A DNA stretch of 64,000 nt from Balneolales bacterium (GTDB lineage Bacteria > Bacteroidota > Rhodothermia > Balneolales > Cyclonatronaceae). A program made the position numbers and the translations under genes. Below are positions 51,516 to 59,969 of the stretch, in pieces. The first letter of the stretch is position 1. Each line of letters opens with the position of its first letter. The DNA lies in contig JAFIET010000007.1 of assembly GCA_020832405.1 (NCBI GenBank), forward strand, positions 20,377 to 84,376, in the 5' to 3' direction. Below the pieces are notes generated by a model. It saw only the letters and a list, made by a program, of their open reading frames with translations, was not told the origin of the DNA and made no database searches.

Positions 51516-53198
51516 ATGACAAACGGCATTAAACTTATTAAAGGAGCCTTATTTACGCTCCTTTTGTCTGCATTATTCTACCTGAGTGGTTGTGATATTA
51601 CCGACCCTCTTGACGGCATTAAAGTAATACTTGATACAAAAGAACGAGAAACAACGGTTTCTGTAATATTCAGAGATGCCTCCACGAATGAACCAATTGG
51701 TTTTTCCGGCGATCAGAATGTTACTATAACACTAACCGGTACTGATGAAGGCCAGGTAATTGACCTTTTAAGCCGTGAGCGGAACTCTTTTGAATCACGC
51801 AGAGGATTTGTTTCATTTGCAATTCGTGACGGCCGTACCCCAAGCCGGGAAAACCCGGTTGAGCTTGTGGCTCAGGTAAGTGCCCCGTCAGGTGATTTTA
51901 TCGCCACAACACAGCGTTTATTCGTAAACACTGTAGGCTCAAATGCATTTGAAATAAGGATGGTGAATAAAAACACTCTCCCGCAGGGGGTAAACGGAGC
52001 TTCAGTTGCGGCGATTACTACTGTTTCTTCAGGTGGAGGAACTGTCTCTGATGTAGTATTAAGCGGTGAGCAGCTCGGAATGCAAACGCCACTGACAATC
52101 AGAATACCTCAGGGAACCCGTCTCTTTAATGCAAACGGCACAGCCTTGAATGGGGAGCTTTCCGCAGAAGTTTTCCATTTTAACCATAAAGAAAGAGAAT
52201 CCTTACAAAGCTTTCCTGGTGGGTTAGCTGGTGTGGTTTCAAATTTTGATGAAATTTCCGGCATTCCGGGTGGCCTGATGTCAGATCTGCAAACCGAAGG
52301 TGCAACAGTTCACTTTACACCTGCTGGTTTCATGTCGGTGTCTTTCACGATTGGCGGGCAGCTTGTACGTACAGCTGACGGCCTTATGGAGTTTATTATC
52401 GGATTACCTGAAGGGGTTTTTAACCGAAGCGGTGAACGCGTTATGGTAGGTTCAAGTGTTCCCATATGGAGCTACGACCGCGACCTGGGTGAGTGGACTT
52501 TCGAATTTGAAGCTCAGGTTATGGAAACACCGGCAGATGACCCGGATTTTGGACCCGATTTCCCTCCGATGTACATTTTAGGCCAAACGAATCACTGGTC
52601 TTTTTGGAATGCAGCTTATGCAAGCCCCGTATGTAAATCAGGTGTTCAGGTAAATTTAACAGGCCTTCAGATGCCGGCAATTGGCAGGCTATTGCGGACT
52701 GATACCGACGAAAATGTATTTATGGGCCTATTCCCATCTGAAGTAGCTTCTGATGGAAGCCGTTTTATTGAGCTGACAAATGTACCGGAAGATATTCCCG
52801 GCAGGCTTGAAATACTTGATCTTTTTAACAATGTTATTGCTGAAGTTGATATTCCACAGCTTTGTAATTCTGAACCAGTGAATCTCGATTTGGGCAGTGT
52901 ATCCGAAACCGTAATTACATTCAGCGGCACCGGTATTTGCCCGGGTAAAGATGTAGAACTCAGGCCCAACATTCCAATTCTGATTAAACCTGATACCGAA
53001 GACGGACAGTGGCTGCACGTCGGTAATACAAGGCAAGGGCGCATCACACTTGGAATTCCTGAGCCCGGAACTTATTTATTCGGAACTTACTTTGAAAACC
53101 GCTGGTACGAATACAACGTTGACCTTTCCGGTTTCAATGATGGTGATGTTCATGAAGAAACAATTGAACTGCCGGATAACATCTGCAGAGACTTATAA
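51516..53198 (+). CDS. Large surface lipoprotein of unknown function
   Basis: A 560-residue lipoprotein with lipobox YLSGC giving Cys26. The mature chain begins with an Ig- or carboxypeptidase-regulatory-like beta domain (about residues 45-140, TTVSVIFRDASTNEPIGFSGDQNVTITLTG), followed by long beta-rich segments, an FDEISGIPGGLMSDLQTEGATVHFTP motif, then WSYDRDLGEWTFEFEAQV and a C-terminal part with CKSGVQVNLTGLQMP and TGICPGKDVELRPNIPI that could be further Ig-like folds. Several cysteines may form disulfides. I do not recognise a named family. It is followed by a strong terminator. Confidence 0.72.
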   Translation: MTNGIKLIKGALFTLLLSALFYLSGCDITDPLDGIKVILDTKERETTVSVIFRDASTNEPIGFSGDQNVTITLTGTDEGQVIDLLSRERNSFESRRGFVSFAIRDGRTPSRENPVELVAQVSAPSGDFIATTQRLFVNTVGSNAFEIRMVNKNTLPQGVNGASVAAITTVSSGGGTVSDVVLSGEQLGMQTPLTIRIPQGTRLFNANGTALNGELSAEVFHFNHKERESLQSFPGGLAGVVSNFDEISGIPGGLMSDLQTEGATVHFTPAGFMSVSFTIGGQLVRTADGLMEFIIGLPEGVFNRSGERVMVGSSVPIWSYDRDLGEWTFEFEAQVMETPADDPDFGPDFPPMYILGQTNHWSFWNAAYASPVCKSGVQVNLTGLQMPAIGRLLRTDTDENVFMGLFPSEVASDGSRFIELTNVPEDIPGRLEILDLFNNVIAEVDIPQLCNSEPVNLDLGSVSETVITFSGTGICPGKDVELRPNIPILIKPDTEDGQWLHVGNTRQGRITLGIPEPGTYLFGTYFENRWYEYNVDLSGFNDGDVHEETIELPDNICRDL

Positions 53199-53219
53199 CT
53201 TCACAATTTATTAATATAT

Positions 53220-53253
53220 AGAACAGCCCCTGTTTTCAGGGGCTGTTCTTTTT
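53220..53253 (+). terminator. Intrinsic terminator after the large lipoprotein gene
   Basis: Thirteen-base perfect stem AGAACAGCCCCTG/CAGGGGCTGTTCT (53220-53232 with 53237-53249), TTTT loop and a T tract. Confidence 0.95.
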
Positions 53254-53401
53254 AACCCAAACCCAAGCTTCATAATCTTGTTTTATGAGCTGATGAAGTT
53301 TGCAATGGGGTGTAGTTTGCGAAAAAGAGACTAAAAGTGACCAAAAAATAAAGTATTTTAAGCCCATCTACCTTAAGAAAAATTATTCAGGGGCTCATCT
53401 T

Positions 53402-53408
53402 TATATTC
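53402..53408 (+). promoter_or_regulatory. Possible -7 element for the hybrid kinase gene
   Basis: TATATTC, about 50 bases before the GTG start, like the elements before 6S RNA and thrS. No clear -33 element. Confidence 0.3.
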
Positions 53409-53457
53409 TGCGGCACAATAGAAGCCTGTTGACATATGAACTTCTGTATATTAACCT

Positions 53458-55920
53458 GTGAAACAAATCCGAATGCATCGTATGAATACCGGAAGAACAC
53501 CTGCGGAACTGCTCGAAAATATACCGGCTCTTACATTTTGTGTTTTTCTGGAAGAATCCGGACAGAAATTGACCTTTGATTCTTTTAATCAGAATCCGGG
53601 TATTATTTTTTCATCGACTACTGATAAACCCGAAAAGGAACTTTCGGCATATATCAACGGCGAAGATCTGCCTGAAGTAATTGATGAAATAAAAAACGCC
53701 ATCGGTCAGAATACCCAGCGAAGTGCCGAGTTCAGAGTTGCAGGAAGTGAGTCGGAATGGATGGAAATCTCAGTGTCGCCGGGCGGTAAAGCCGAAAACG
53801 CACAAATGGCTTACGGGCTGATAAAAAAAGCAGGCAAAGCCAGGCTTGCACTCAGAGAAAGTGAAGAAAAACTACAGGGGTTAAATGAGCTGCACAGTTT
53901 GATTAACCGATTTGCATCCATGCTGATTCAGACAGGGGTACACGGTCTGCATGATGCCATCAATGAAACTCTTCGCATCTTAGGCGAATATGCTAATGTA
54001 GACCGCGTATATATTTTTGAACATCAGGAAATTAGTGACACAGTTGACAATACTTTTGAATGGTGTGCTGAAGGCATAAACCCCGAAATTGATAATCTCA
54101 TCGGCATTCCTTTTGATGCGGTTCCTAAGTGGAAGGAGAAATTCGGAAAGAAAGAGTATGTTTATATTCCTAAAGTGTCTGAAATTCCGCCTGAATATCA
54201 TGTAGAACGAGAAATACTTGAACCGCAAGGAATTATTTCGCTTCTTGCAATCCCCATGTTTTATGGAGAAGACTTTGTAGGGTTCATAGGTTTTGATTCG
54301 GTTCGCAAACAGCGCGTTTGGTCAGAAGAACACATATCACTGCTAAGGCTGGCGGGTGATATAATTGCTGGTTCAATTTTCAGGGAACATTTCGAAAAAG
54401 CTATTCTGGAAGCACAGCGAAAAGCTGAAGAAGCAAACAGAGCAAAATCAGAGTTCCTCGCTAATATGAGCCATGAAATTCGTACACCGATGAATGCCAT
54501 CCTCGGATTCAGCGAGATATTGCTCAATACGACTGATGACGAACGAAACAAAGGATATCTTTCTACAATCATGAGTAGCGGAAGAACACTGCTATCACTC
54601 ATAAATGATATCCTCGACCTGTCAAAAATTGAATCAGGTCAGCTTGAAGTTCAGGAAGAACCGCTTAATATCCATAATATTCTGAATGAAATGATTCAGG
54701 TATTTTCCAATAAAGCGGATGATAAAAAACTTACAATCGACCTTGATATTTCAGATACTTTGCCGTCAATAGTGCTGCTTGATGACGTAAGGCTTCGGCA
54801 GATTCTGTTTAATCTGATTGGCAACGCAATTAAATTTACGACGGAAGGCGGTATCGTAATCCGTGCACACGCCAAGCCGGGGGAAATAACAAATGATCTT
54901 TACGACATCTCCCTTGAAATACAAGATTCAGGCATCGGTATCGGTGAAGAGTTTCACGAGAGTATTTTTGATTCCTTTTTCCAGGTAGAGAGTGATAATA
55001 CCCGAAAATACGGGGGAACCGGTCTCGGGCTTGCTATCACCAAAAAACTGGTAATGATGCTTGGCGGTGAAATTCGTATCGAAAGTGAAATTGGCAAAGG
55101 AAGCAACTTTATAGTGGTGTTTCACGATGTTGAAACCTCAAATGTTGAACCCGTTAAAACACAAAATTTTAATTGGTCGGTCAAAGAGGTCACATTCAAA
55201 CCGGTAAAACTTCTACTCGTTGATGATGTCGTCTTCAACAGAGATTTGGTAAAAAGCTTTTTGGTAGGGTTTGAAAACGTAAATCTCATACAGGCAACTA
55301 ATGGACAGGCCGGGGTTGATAAAGCTCTCGAAATTAAGCCGGACCTGATTTTGATGGATCTTCGCATGCCCGTAAAAAACGGTTATGAAGCTACAAAAGA
55401 ACTAAAATCAGACCCCCGAACAAACAAGATACCGATAGTTGCCTTTACTGCCTCTTCTATGAAACACGATGAGGACCGCATTGCAGATCTTTTTGACGGA
55501 TTCCTGAGAAAACCCGTTTCACGGGATGAGCTTATTAATGTTCTTGTTCAGCATCTGCCAAATGAAATAAAAAGAAAGAGCACAATTGAGGAGGATGTTA
55601 TGCTGCAGAGCAAGCAGCGTTCATCCGATTCGTCTGAGTCCTTGCCTGTCTTAAGTGTGGCCAAGGCTCAGCCTTTCATTTCGCTTTTCGACAAGAAAGC
55701 TGTTAAGCATCTCGATGATTTACTTCAGTTTATGGATACTGATTTGCTTGCAGAATTTTTAGACGAGCTGGAGGAAATTTGTGAACAGGTTGGAATCTCA
55801 CATTTCGAATCATTAGTTATTGCTCTTAAAAGCGACGCAGAAAGATTCGATTTTGAAAATTTTTCAAGAAACATCGAAAAGCTGAATGCGACAATTATTA
55901 ATATCAGAAATCTCGTATAG
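53458..55920 (+). CDS. Hybrid sensor histidine kinase (PAS-like, GAF, HisKA, HATPase, receiver)
   Basis: An 820-residue soluble kinase without transmembrane helices. Residues 1-130 look like a divergent PAS domain; 145-310 a GAF domain (LHSLINRFASML, LEPQGIISLLAIPMFYGEDFVGFIGFDSV); HisKA with His339 in MSHEIRTPMNAIL; ATPase domain with N box NLIGNAIKF, DSGIGI and YGGTGLGLAI; receiver at about 582-695 with phospho-acceptor Asp634 in MDLRMP and Lys685. The last 120 residues are helical and could hold a degenerate phosphotransfer-like part. Start GTG at 53458. It is followed 30 bases later by another kinase. The signal sensed is unknown; being soluble, it is cytoplasmic. Confidence 0.9.
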   Translation: MKQIRMHRMNTGRTPAELLENIPALTFCVFLEESGQKLTFDSFNQNPGIIFSSTTDKPEKELSAYINGEDLPEVIDEIKNAIGQNTQRSAEFRVAGSESEWMEISVSPGGKAENAQMAYGLIKKAGKARLALRESEEKLQGLNELHSLINRFASMLIQTGVHGLHDAINETLRILGEYANVDRVYIFEHQEISDTVDNTFEWCAEGINPEIDNLIGIPFDAVPKWKEKFGKKEYVYIPKVSEIPPEYHVEREILEPQGIISLLAIPMFYGEDFVGFIGFDSVRKQRVWSEEHISLLRLAGDIIAGSIFREHFEKAILEAQRKAEEANRAKSEFLANMSHEIRTPMNAILGFSEILLNTTDDERNKGYLSTIMSSGRTLLSLINDILDLSKIESGQLEVQEEPLNIHNILNEMIQVFSNKADDKKLTIDLDISDTLPSIVLLDDVRLRQILFNLIGNAIKFTTEGGIVIRAHAKPGEITNDLYDISLEIQDSGIGIGEEFHESIFDSFFQVESDNTRKYGGTGLGLAITKKLVMMLGGEIRIESEIGKGSNFIVVFHDVETSNVEPVKTQNFNWSVKEVTFKPVKLLLVDDVVFNRDLVKSFLVGFENVNLIQATNGQAGVDKALEIKPDLILMDLRMPVKNGYEATKELKSDPRTNKIPIVAFTASSMKHDEDRIADLFDGFLRKPVSRDELINVLVQHLPNEIKRKSTIEEDVMLQSKQRSSDSSESLPVLSVAKAQPFISLFDKKAVKHLDDLLQFMDTDLLAEFLDELEEICEQVGISHFESLVIALKSDAERFDFENFSRNIEKLNATIINIRNLV

Positions 55921-55950
55921 CAATTTTATCTTAAGCCTCTTTCAGATACA

Positions 55951-57150
55951 ATGAACGTAGACACCAACGCTCCATATCCTGCATCGGTTCTGGTTGTTGA
56001 TGACAACCCTCGTAACCTACAGCTTATTTCCACTCTGCTTGCTAAGTCGGGCTATAAAGTTAGTGCAGTGAACAGCGGGATTAAAGCAATTAAATTTGTT
56101 AAAGAGAAAAAGCCGGATCTAATACTGCTGGATGTTATGATGCCGGAAATGAATGGTTATGAAACCTGTAATCAAATCAGGCTTGATGCTGAAGCGGATG
56201 AAATCCCCATAATTTTCCTTACAGCCAAAAGTGAGATTGAGGATATCATTACCGGTTTCAAGCAGGGCGCCGTTGATTACATTACAAAGCCCTTCAAATC
56301 AGAGGAAGTGTTAATCCGACTGAAAACCCATCTGCAGCTCAGAGCTTCCAGAGCGCAGCTTAGAGAAAAAAATGCGGAGCTTGAAAAGCTTAATAAAGAA
56401 CTAATTGAAACCCGCGCCATAATCAAAGAAGATGCTAATCGGCTTAAAGCGCTTAATGCCGAAAAGGACCGTTTTTTTTCTATTATAGCACATGATTTAA
56501 GGGGGCCGCTTTCCGGTACTATGGGGCTGGCCGAGATTCTTTCAAACAATGCACGTGATATCTCAATCGAAGACATTGTTGAGTACTCAACTGCCTTATA
56601 CTCAAGTACATCTGATATGTACAAGCTGTTGCTCAATCTGCTCGACTGGGCACGTTTGCAAATGGGATTGGTGAGTTATAAGCCGACAGACATCAAAGCA
56701 ACACAGCTGATTCAGGAGGGCCTCAGCATGTATGAGGCCATGGCAAAAGAAAAGAAACTAACTATAAATCAGAATGTTGAAGACGACCTCACCCTTTATG
56801 TTGATCATAACATGATTAACAGTATAATGAGGAACCTCATCTCTAATGCCATTAAGTTTACCCCTAAAAACGGAAAAATAGAAATACGTGCCTTTAGTAA
56901 TTCCCCCGATACAAGTATTATCGAAGTAAGCGACTCAGGTATTGGAATTCCGCTTTACATGCAGGATAAGCTCTTTCGTTTGGATGAAAATGTTTCAAGA
57001 TCTGGCACAGAAGGTGAAGAAAGCACTGGAATCGGACTATTGCTGTGCCGGGATATAGCAGAGAAGAATAAAGGGAAACTTTCCTTCGAAAGTGAAGAAG
57101 GTATAGGTTCAACTTTTCGGGTGGAATTACCTGCTATAAAAGCTGAGTAG
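55951..57150 (+). CDS. Response regulator/histidine kinase (receiver-coiled coil-HisKA-HATPase)
   Basis: A 399-residue protein with receiver first: VLVVDDNPRN, Asp61 in LLDVMMPEMNGY, TAKSEIEDIITGF and ITKPF (Lys113). A coiled coil at about 130-170 leads to HisKA, His181 in SIIAHDLRGPL, and an ATPase domain (LISNAIKFTPKNGKI, DSGIGIPLYMQDKLF, STGIGLLLCRDIAEKNKG, GSTFRVELP). It likely receives phosphate from, or works with, the hybrid kinase upstream (30-base gap). No DNA-binding domain is in either gene, so an output partner must be elsewhere. The stop lies within a hairpin that serves as terminator. Confidence 0.9.
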   Translation: MNVDTNAPYPASVLVVDDNPRNLQLISTLLAKSGYKVSAVNSGIKAIKFVKEKKPDLILLDVMMPEMNGYETCNQIRLDAEADEIPIIFLTAKSEIEDIITGFKQGAVDYITKPFKSEEVLIRLKTHLQLRASRAQLREKNAELEKLNKELIETRAIIKEDANRLKALNAEKDRFFSIIAHDLRGPLSGTMGLAEILSNNARDISIEDIVEYSTALYSSTSDMYKLLLNLLDWARLQMGLVSYKPTDIKATQLIQEGLSMYEAMAKEKKLTINQNVEDDLTLYVDHNMINSIMRNLISNAIKFTPKNGKIEIRAFSNSPDTSIIEVSDSGIGIPLYMQDKLFRLDENVSRSGTEGEESTGIGLLLCRDIAEKNKGKLSFESEEGIGSTFRVELPAIKAE

Positions 57151-57164
57151 GGTACTCAGCTTTT
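57138..57164. terminator. Bidirectional terminator between kinase and merC genes
   Basis: Twelve-base perfect stem AAAAGCTGAGTA/TACTCAGCTTTT (57138-57149 with 57153-57164) with a GGG loop, covering the kinase stop codon and 13 bases after the merC stop. T-rich on both sides. Confidence 0.75.
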
Positions 57165-57176
57165 AAATTTAGTTTT

Positions 57177-57608
57177 TCAATGCTTATGATGCGGGTTCTT
57201 GCAGCTGTGCGTGTGCTTTGAGTTTTTGTAGGTAACCCAAGCAAGCCCGAGGGCGCCGCTAACCAGAATTACAAGCTCAGCCAGATGTTCAAAAGAGGCC
57301 ATGTGTACACCTGATGCCGAATGATCATGGCTGAAGCCAAATTGCCCGGTAAGCAGTAAAAGTACACTCGTTAGGTACACGGTTAGATACGTTTTGTTCT
57401 TGTGCCGCATCCATGTTGGGAAAAAACCAAAAGCGCTAAGGGGCACTACCGTGAGTATCAAAATCATTTCAAATGTGCTACCCGTAAAGAAACTCATAGC
57501 AGGTAGTGCTACGATCAGAACGGGAACAGCAAGGCAGTGAATGATGCAGATACTTGATAAGTATATACTTAGCTTGGAAAATATATTTACTTGAGATATA
57601 GCTTTCAT
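57177..57608 (-). CDS. MerC-domain membrane protein with His-rich tail
   Basis: A 143-residue protein with four hydrophobic helices. The first carries CIIHCLAVP (Cys21, His24, Cys25), the metal motif of the MerC domain. The C-terminus ends HTHSCKNPHHKH, a strong metal-binding tail; a further His cluster (HDHSASGVHMASFEH) lies between helices 3 and 4. MerC proteins carry mercuric ion in mer operons, but none of the other mer genes is here. Directly after a Fur-family gene (3-base gap), it is more likely a zinc or other metal transporter under that repressor. That role is inference. Confidence 0.83.
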   Translation of the reverse strand: MKAISQVNIFSKLSIYLSSICIIHCLAVPVLIVALPAMSFFTGSTFEMILILTVVPLSAFGFFPTWMRHKNKTYLTVYLTSVLLLLTGQFGFSHDHSASGVHMASFEHLAELVILVSGALGLAWVTYKNSKHTHSCKNPHHKH

Positions 57609-57611
57609 AGT

Positions 57612-58058
57612 TTATTTGCAGACCGGACAGGTACCATGCAGCCGGATTTCGTGTTGTTTAATGCTGAACCCTTCGAGCTCAGCCTTCTTTAAGTCAATCT
57701 GCTTTTCCTCTATCGGAAAGCAGTAAATTTTATCGCAGGCTTCACAGATGAAGTGTGCATGCGGCGATTCATGATGTTCGTGCTGATGATTATGCTGCTG
57801 TACGTCTTCACTGTAAATTGCATAGAGCCAGTTTCGCTCGTCTGTTGCAACTTTGTGTGCAAGGCCTACCTCGACAAAAGTATTAAGCGTTCGGTAAAGC
57901 GTAACTTTATCCAGTTCGAATGCCTCGAGCGCGTCCGTTATCTGGGAATGTGACATAGCTATGCGCGACTGCAAGAGCAGGTCAAGTACGCAAAGTCTTA
58001 CCTTCGTTACTTTAAGATCGAATTCTCTCAGGATTTGCTTTAACTGTTCGTCGTTCAT
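57612..58058 (-). CDS. Fur-family metal-dependent repressor, probably Zur- or Fur-like
   Basis: A 148-residue regulator. Residues 1-85 form the winged helix (LRVTKVRLCVLDLLL-like start, AMSHSQITDALEAFELDKVTLYRTLNTFVEVGL). The dimer/metal part has HNHQHEHHESPHAHFICEAC, and two CxxC pairs, CEAC and CPVC, for structural zinc. Which metal it senses is not certain; the His-rich MerC partner suggests zinc. A TGCAAC-type palindrome 23 bases upstream of its ATG, with further copies beyond, is a good candidate operator for autorepression. Confidence 0.9.
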   Translation of the reverse strand: MNDEQLKQILREFDLKVTKVRLCVLDLLLQSRIAMSHSQITDALEAFELDKVTLYRTLNTFVEVGLAHKVATDERNWLYAIYSEDVQQHNHQHEHHESPHAHFICEACDKIYCFPIEEKQIDLKKAELEGFSIKQHEIRLHGTCPVCK

Positions 58059-58080
58059 AAGTATCTGAAGTTAACTATAA

Positions 58081-58095
58081 TGCAACTTAGTTGCA
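58081..58095. promoter_or_regulatory. Candidate Fur-family operator 1
   Basis: Perfect inverted repeat TGCAACTTAGTTGCA (TGCAAC-TTA-GTTGCA) flanked by A/T on both sides, 23 bases upstream of the Fur-family ATG. This fits the spacing of an operator overlapping the promoter. Confidence 0.65.
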
Positions 58096-58152
58096 ATAAT
58101 TTAGTTTTCACTGTTAACCAAAATACGGTTTTTGGGTTGATTTATCACCATA

Positions 58153-58192
58153 CATGCAACTAAAGTGCACTCTAACAGTTGTTGTTGCAACA
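58153..58192. promoter_or_regulatory. Further TGCAAC-type elements in the fur-trp intergenic region
   Basis: ATGCAACTAAAGTGCAC at 58153-58169 is an imperfect copy of operator 1, and TGTTGCAACA at 58183-58192 is a perfect 10-base palindrome of the same words. They may form extra sites for the Fur-family protein. Confidence 0.45.
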
Positions 58193-58267
58193 GTGTTCAT
58201 CTGGGTAAAAAAAACAAAGTAAATGCTCCTCTTATCCTTATTCCGACAGCTATTGTTTATTTACAGG

Positions 58268-58298
58268 TTGACATTGCCCCGTCGGTAAACTAACTTCG
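58268..58298 (+). promoter_or_regulatory. Candidate trp operon promoter
   Basis: TTG at 58268 (within TTGACA) and TAACTTCG at 58291-58298, 20 bases apart, one mismatch from TAnnTTTG. Predicted start lies at or only a few bases before the trpL ATG (58303), which would give a nearly leaderless message. Confidence 0.5.
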
Positions 58299-58302
58299 GC
58301 AC

Positions 58303-58359
58303 ATGAATTTTAAAAGCACAGCAAATTCCTGGTGGTGGTTGTTCGCAGTTGCGGATTAG
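58303..58359 (+). CDS. trpL: trp operon leader peptide
   Basis: An 18-residue frame, MNFKSTANSWWWLFAVAD, with three consecutive Trp codons (TGG at 58330-58338) and a TAG stop. Three adjacent Trp codons by chance in such a short frame right before trpE would be very unlikely. The RNA around it can form stem 1:2 (58316-58325 with 58361-58370), antiterminator 2:3 (58359-58365 with 58388-58394) and terminator 3:4 (58390-58398 with 58416-58424). When Trp-tRNA is scarce, a ribosome stalled at the Trp codons would mask arm 1 and let 2 pair with 3, so transcription continues. This is the E. coli trpL scheme. Confidence 0.9.
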   Translation: MNFKSTANSWWWLFAVAD

Positions 58360-58389
58360 CTTTGTTGTGCCCTTAAACCGTTACCATAC

Positions 58390-58426
58390 AAAGCCCGCGT
58401 CGATTAAGTCCGATAGCGGGTTTTTT
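58390..58426 (+). terminator. trp attenuator (transcription terminator before trpE)
   Basis: Nine-base stem with one G-T pair, AAAGCCCGC (58390-58398) with GCGGGTTTT... (58416-58424), inner TCG/CGA pairing in the loop, and a run of Ts to 58426. Its 5' arm overlaps the ACAAAGC half of the alternative antiterminator. Confidence 0.88.
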
Positions 58427-58458
58427 GTTTTTTCATAAATCTCATACCCAAGACATTG

Positions 58459-59925
58459 ATGGACCGATCACAGTTTCATGAATTCGCCAAAACCTGTACG
58501 GCTATTCCGGTTTGGCGCATGGCGATGGCGGATACCCTAACGCCGGTTTCTGTTTTTCTTCGCATCCGGCAGCGGGCGCAGTTTCCCTTCCTGTTCGAAT
58601 CTGTGGAAGGTGGCGAGCAGCTGGCCCGGTATTCTTTCCTTGGCAAAAATCCGTATCAGGTGTACCGCTTTTCCGAGAACAGGGCTACGCTCGAAAAACG
58701 AGACGGCACCGTTCATGAGCTCGGAACTTCCTACTACGACAGTCTGCGGCCGCTCACCCAAACCTATGTTGAGCCCAAAATTCCTGACCTGCCCCGGCTT
58801 ACGGGCGGAGCTGTCGGTTTTTCGGCTTATGACACCATCCGGCAAACCGAGCACCTGCCCGATGTGCCGCCGGATGATCTGGACCTGCCGGATGCCGTGT
58901 GGGCTTTTTATGATGAGATTTTTGCCTTCGATCACGTGAAGCACCGCATCGTGATGCTTAAAACCGTTTTTACGCAAGGGCTCGATGAAGAAGCATTGAA
59001 CACCGCCTACGACGATGCGCAGCTTGCCCTCAGCAGGATGGAGGCCGAACTTTCGCTTTCATACGAGCAGCAAACCCCGCTCGAAATAACCTCGGAGTCG
59101 ATTTCGAGCAACTTCAGGCAGCAGCGTTTTCATGAAGTGGTTGAAACCGCCAAGCGGCATATCTATGAAGGCGATATTTTCCAGGTTGTGCTTTCGCAGC
59201 GGTTCAGCAGCGGCTTCAGCGGCGACCGTTTCATGCTGTACCGCGCGCTGCGGATGGTGAACCCCTCACCTTATCTGTTTTACCTGGATTTTGATGATTT
59301 CGCCCTCGTCGGCTCATCGCCGGAGGTGCTGGTTTCCGTGCAGGAAGGCGTTACCAAGGTATTGCCGATTGCGGGTACGCGGCCGCGCGGCCGCAGCACG
59401 GAAGAAGATGCCCGCTTTGCCGCGGATCTCGCTGCCGATGCCAAAGAAGTTGCCGAACACGTGATGCTCGTTGACCTCGGCCGGAACGACCTCTCCCGGA
59501 TTTGCAAACCCGGCACGGTGCGCGTCACCAAAGATCAGATTATCGAGCGGTACTCGCATGTGATGCATATCGTGAGCGAAGTTACCGGTCAGCTCGCCGG
59601 CGGCTCAACCGCCGTTGATGCCCTGCAGCACTGTTTCCCGGCCGGTACCGTGAGCGGCGCCCCGAAGGTGCGCGCCATGGAAATCATCGATGCGCTCGAG
59701 CCGGTTAAGCGCGGTCCCTACGCCGGCGCCGTCGGCTATTTCGACTTCTCCGGAAACATGGATACCTGTATCGCCATCCGTACTATGGTTGCGACCCGCG
59801 ATACCGTGTACATTCAGGCCGGCGCGGGCATCGTAGCCGACAGCGTACCCGAAAGCGAGTATCAGGAAACACATAATAAAGCGAGAGCTCTTTTTGAAGC
59901 GCTGAAACTATCCATCAGCATGTAA
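58459..59925 (+). CDS. trpE: Anthranilate synthase component I
   Basis: Converts chorismate with ammonia from TrpG to anthranilate, the first step of Trp synthesis. Start ATG at 58459 chosen over the TTG one codon before; 488 residues. The N-terminal domain has FPFLFESVEGGEQLARYSFLG, where the ES and RYSF residues form the Trp feedback site; the chorismate-binding domain has YEGDIFQVVLSQRF, PSPYLFYLDF, AGTRPRGRS, DLGRNDLSRICKPG, HIVSEVTGQL and GTVSGAPKVRAMEIID. Full length and apparently Trp-sensitive. First structural gene after the attenuator; trpS follows 44 bases on. Confidence 0.97.
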   Translation: MDRSQFHEFAKTCTAIPVWRMAMADTLTPVSVFLRIRQRAQFPFLFESVEGGEQLARYSFLGKNPYQVYRFSENRATLEKRDGTVHELGTSYYDSLRPLTQTYVEPKIPDLPRLTGGAVGFSAYDTIRQTEHLPDVPPDDLDLPDAVWAFYDEIFAFDHVKHRIVMLKTVFTQGLDEEALNTAYDDAQLALSRMEAELSLSYEQQTPLEITSESISSNFRQQRFHEVVETAKRHIYEGDIFQVVLSQRFSSGFSGDRFMLYRALRMVNPSPYLFYLDFDDFALVGSSPEVLVSVQEGVTKVLPIAGTRPRGRSTEEDARFAADLAADAKEVAEHVMLVDLGRNDLSRICKPGTVRVTKDQIIERYSHVMHIVSEVTGQLAGGSTAVDALQHCFPAGTVSGAPKVRAMEIIDALEPVKRGPYAGAVGYFDFSGNMDTCIAIRTMVATRDTVYIQAGAGIVADSVPESEYQETHNKARALFEALKLSISM

Positions 59926-59969
59926 CACATCATCCGAAAATTTTCCCAACACGATTTTATTTTCCGTTT

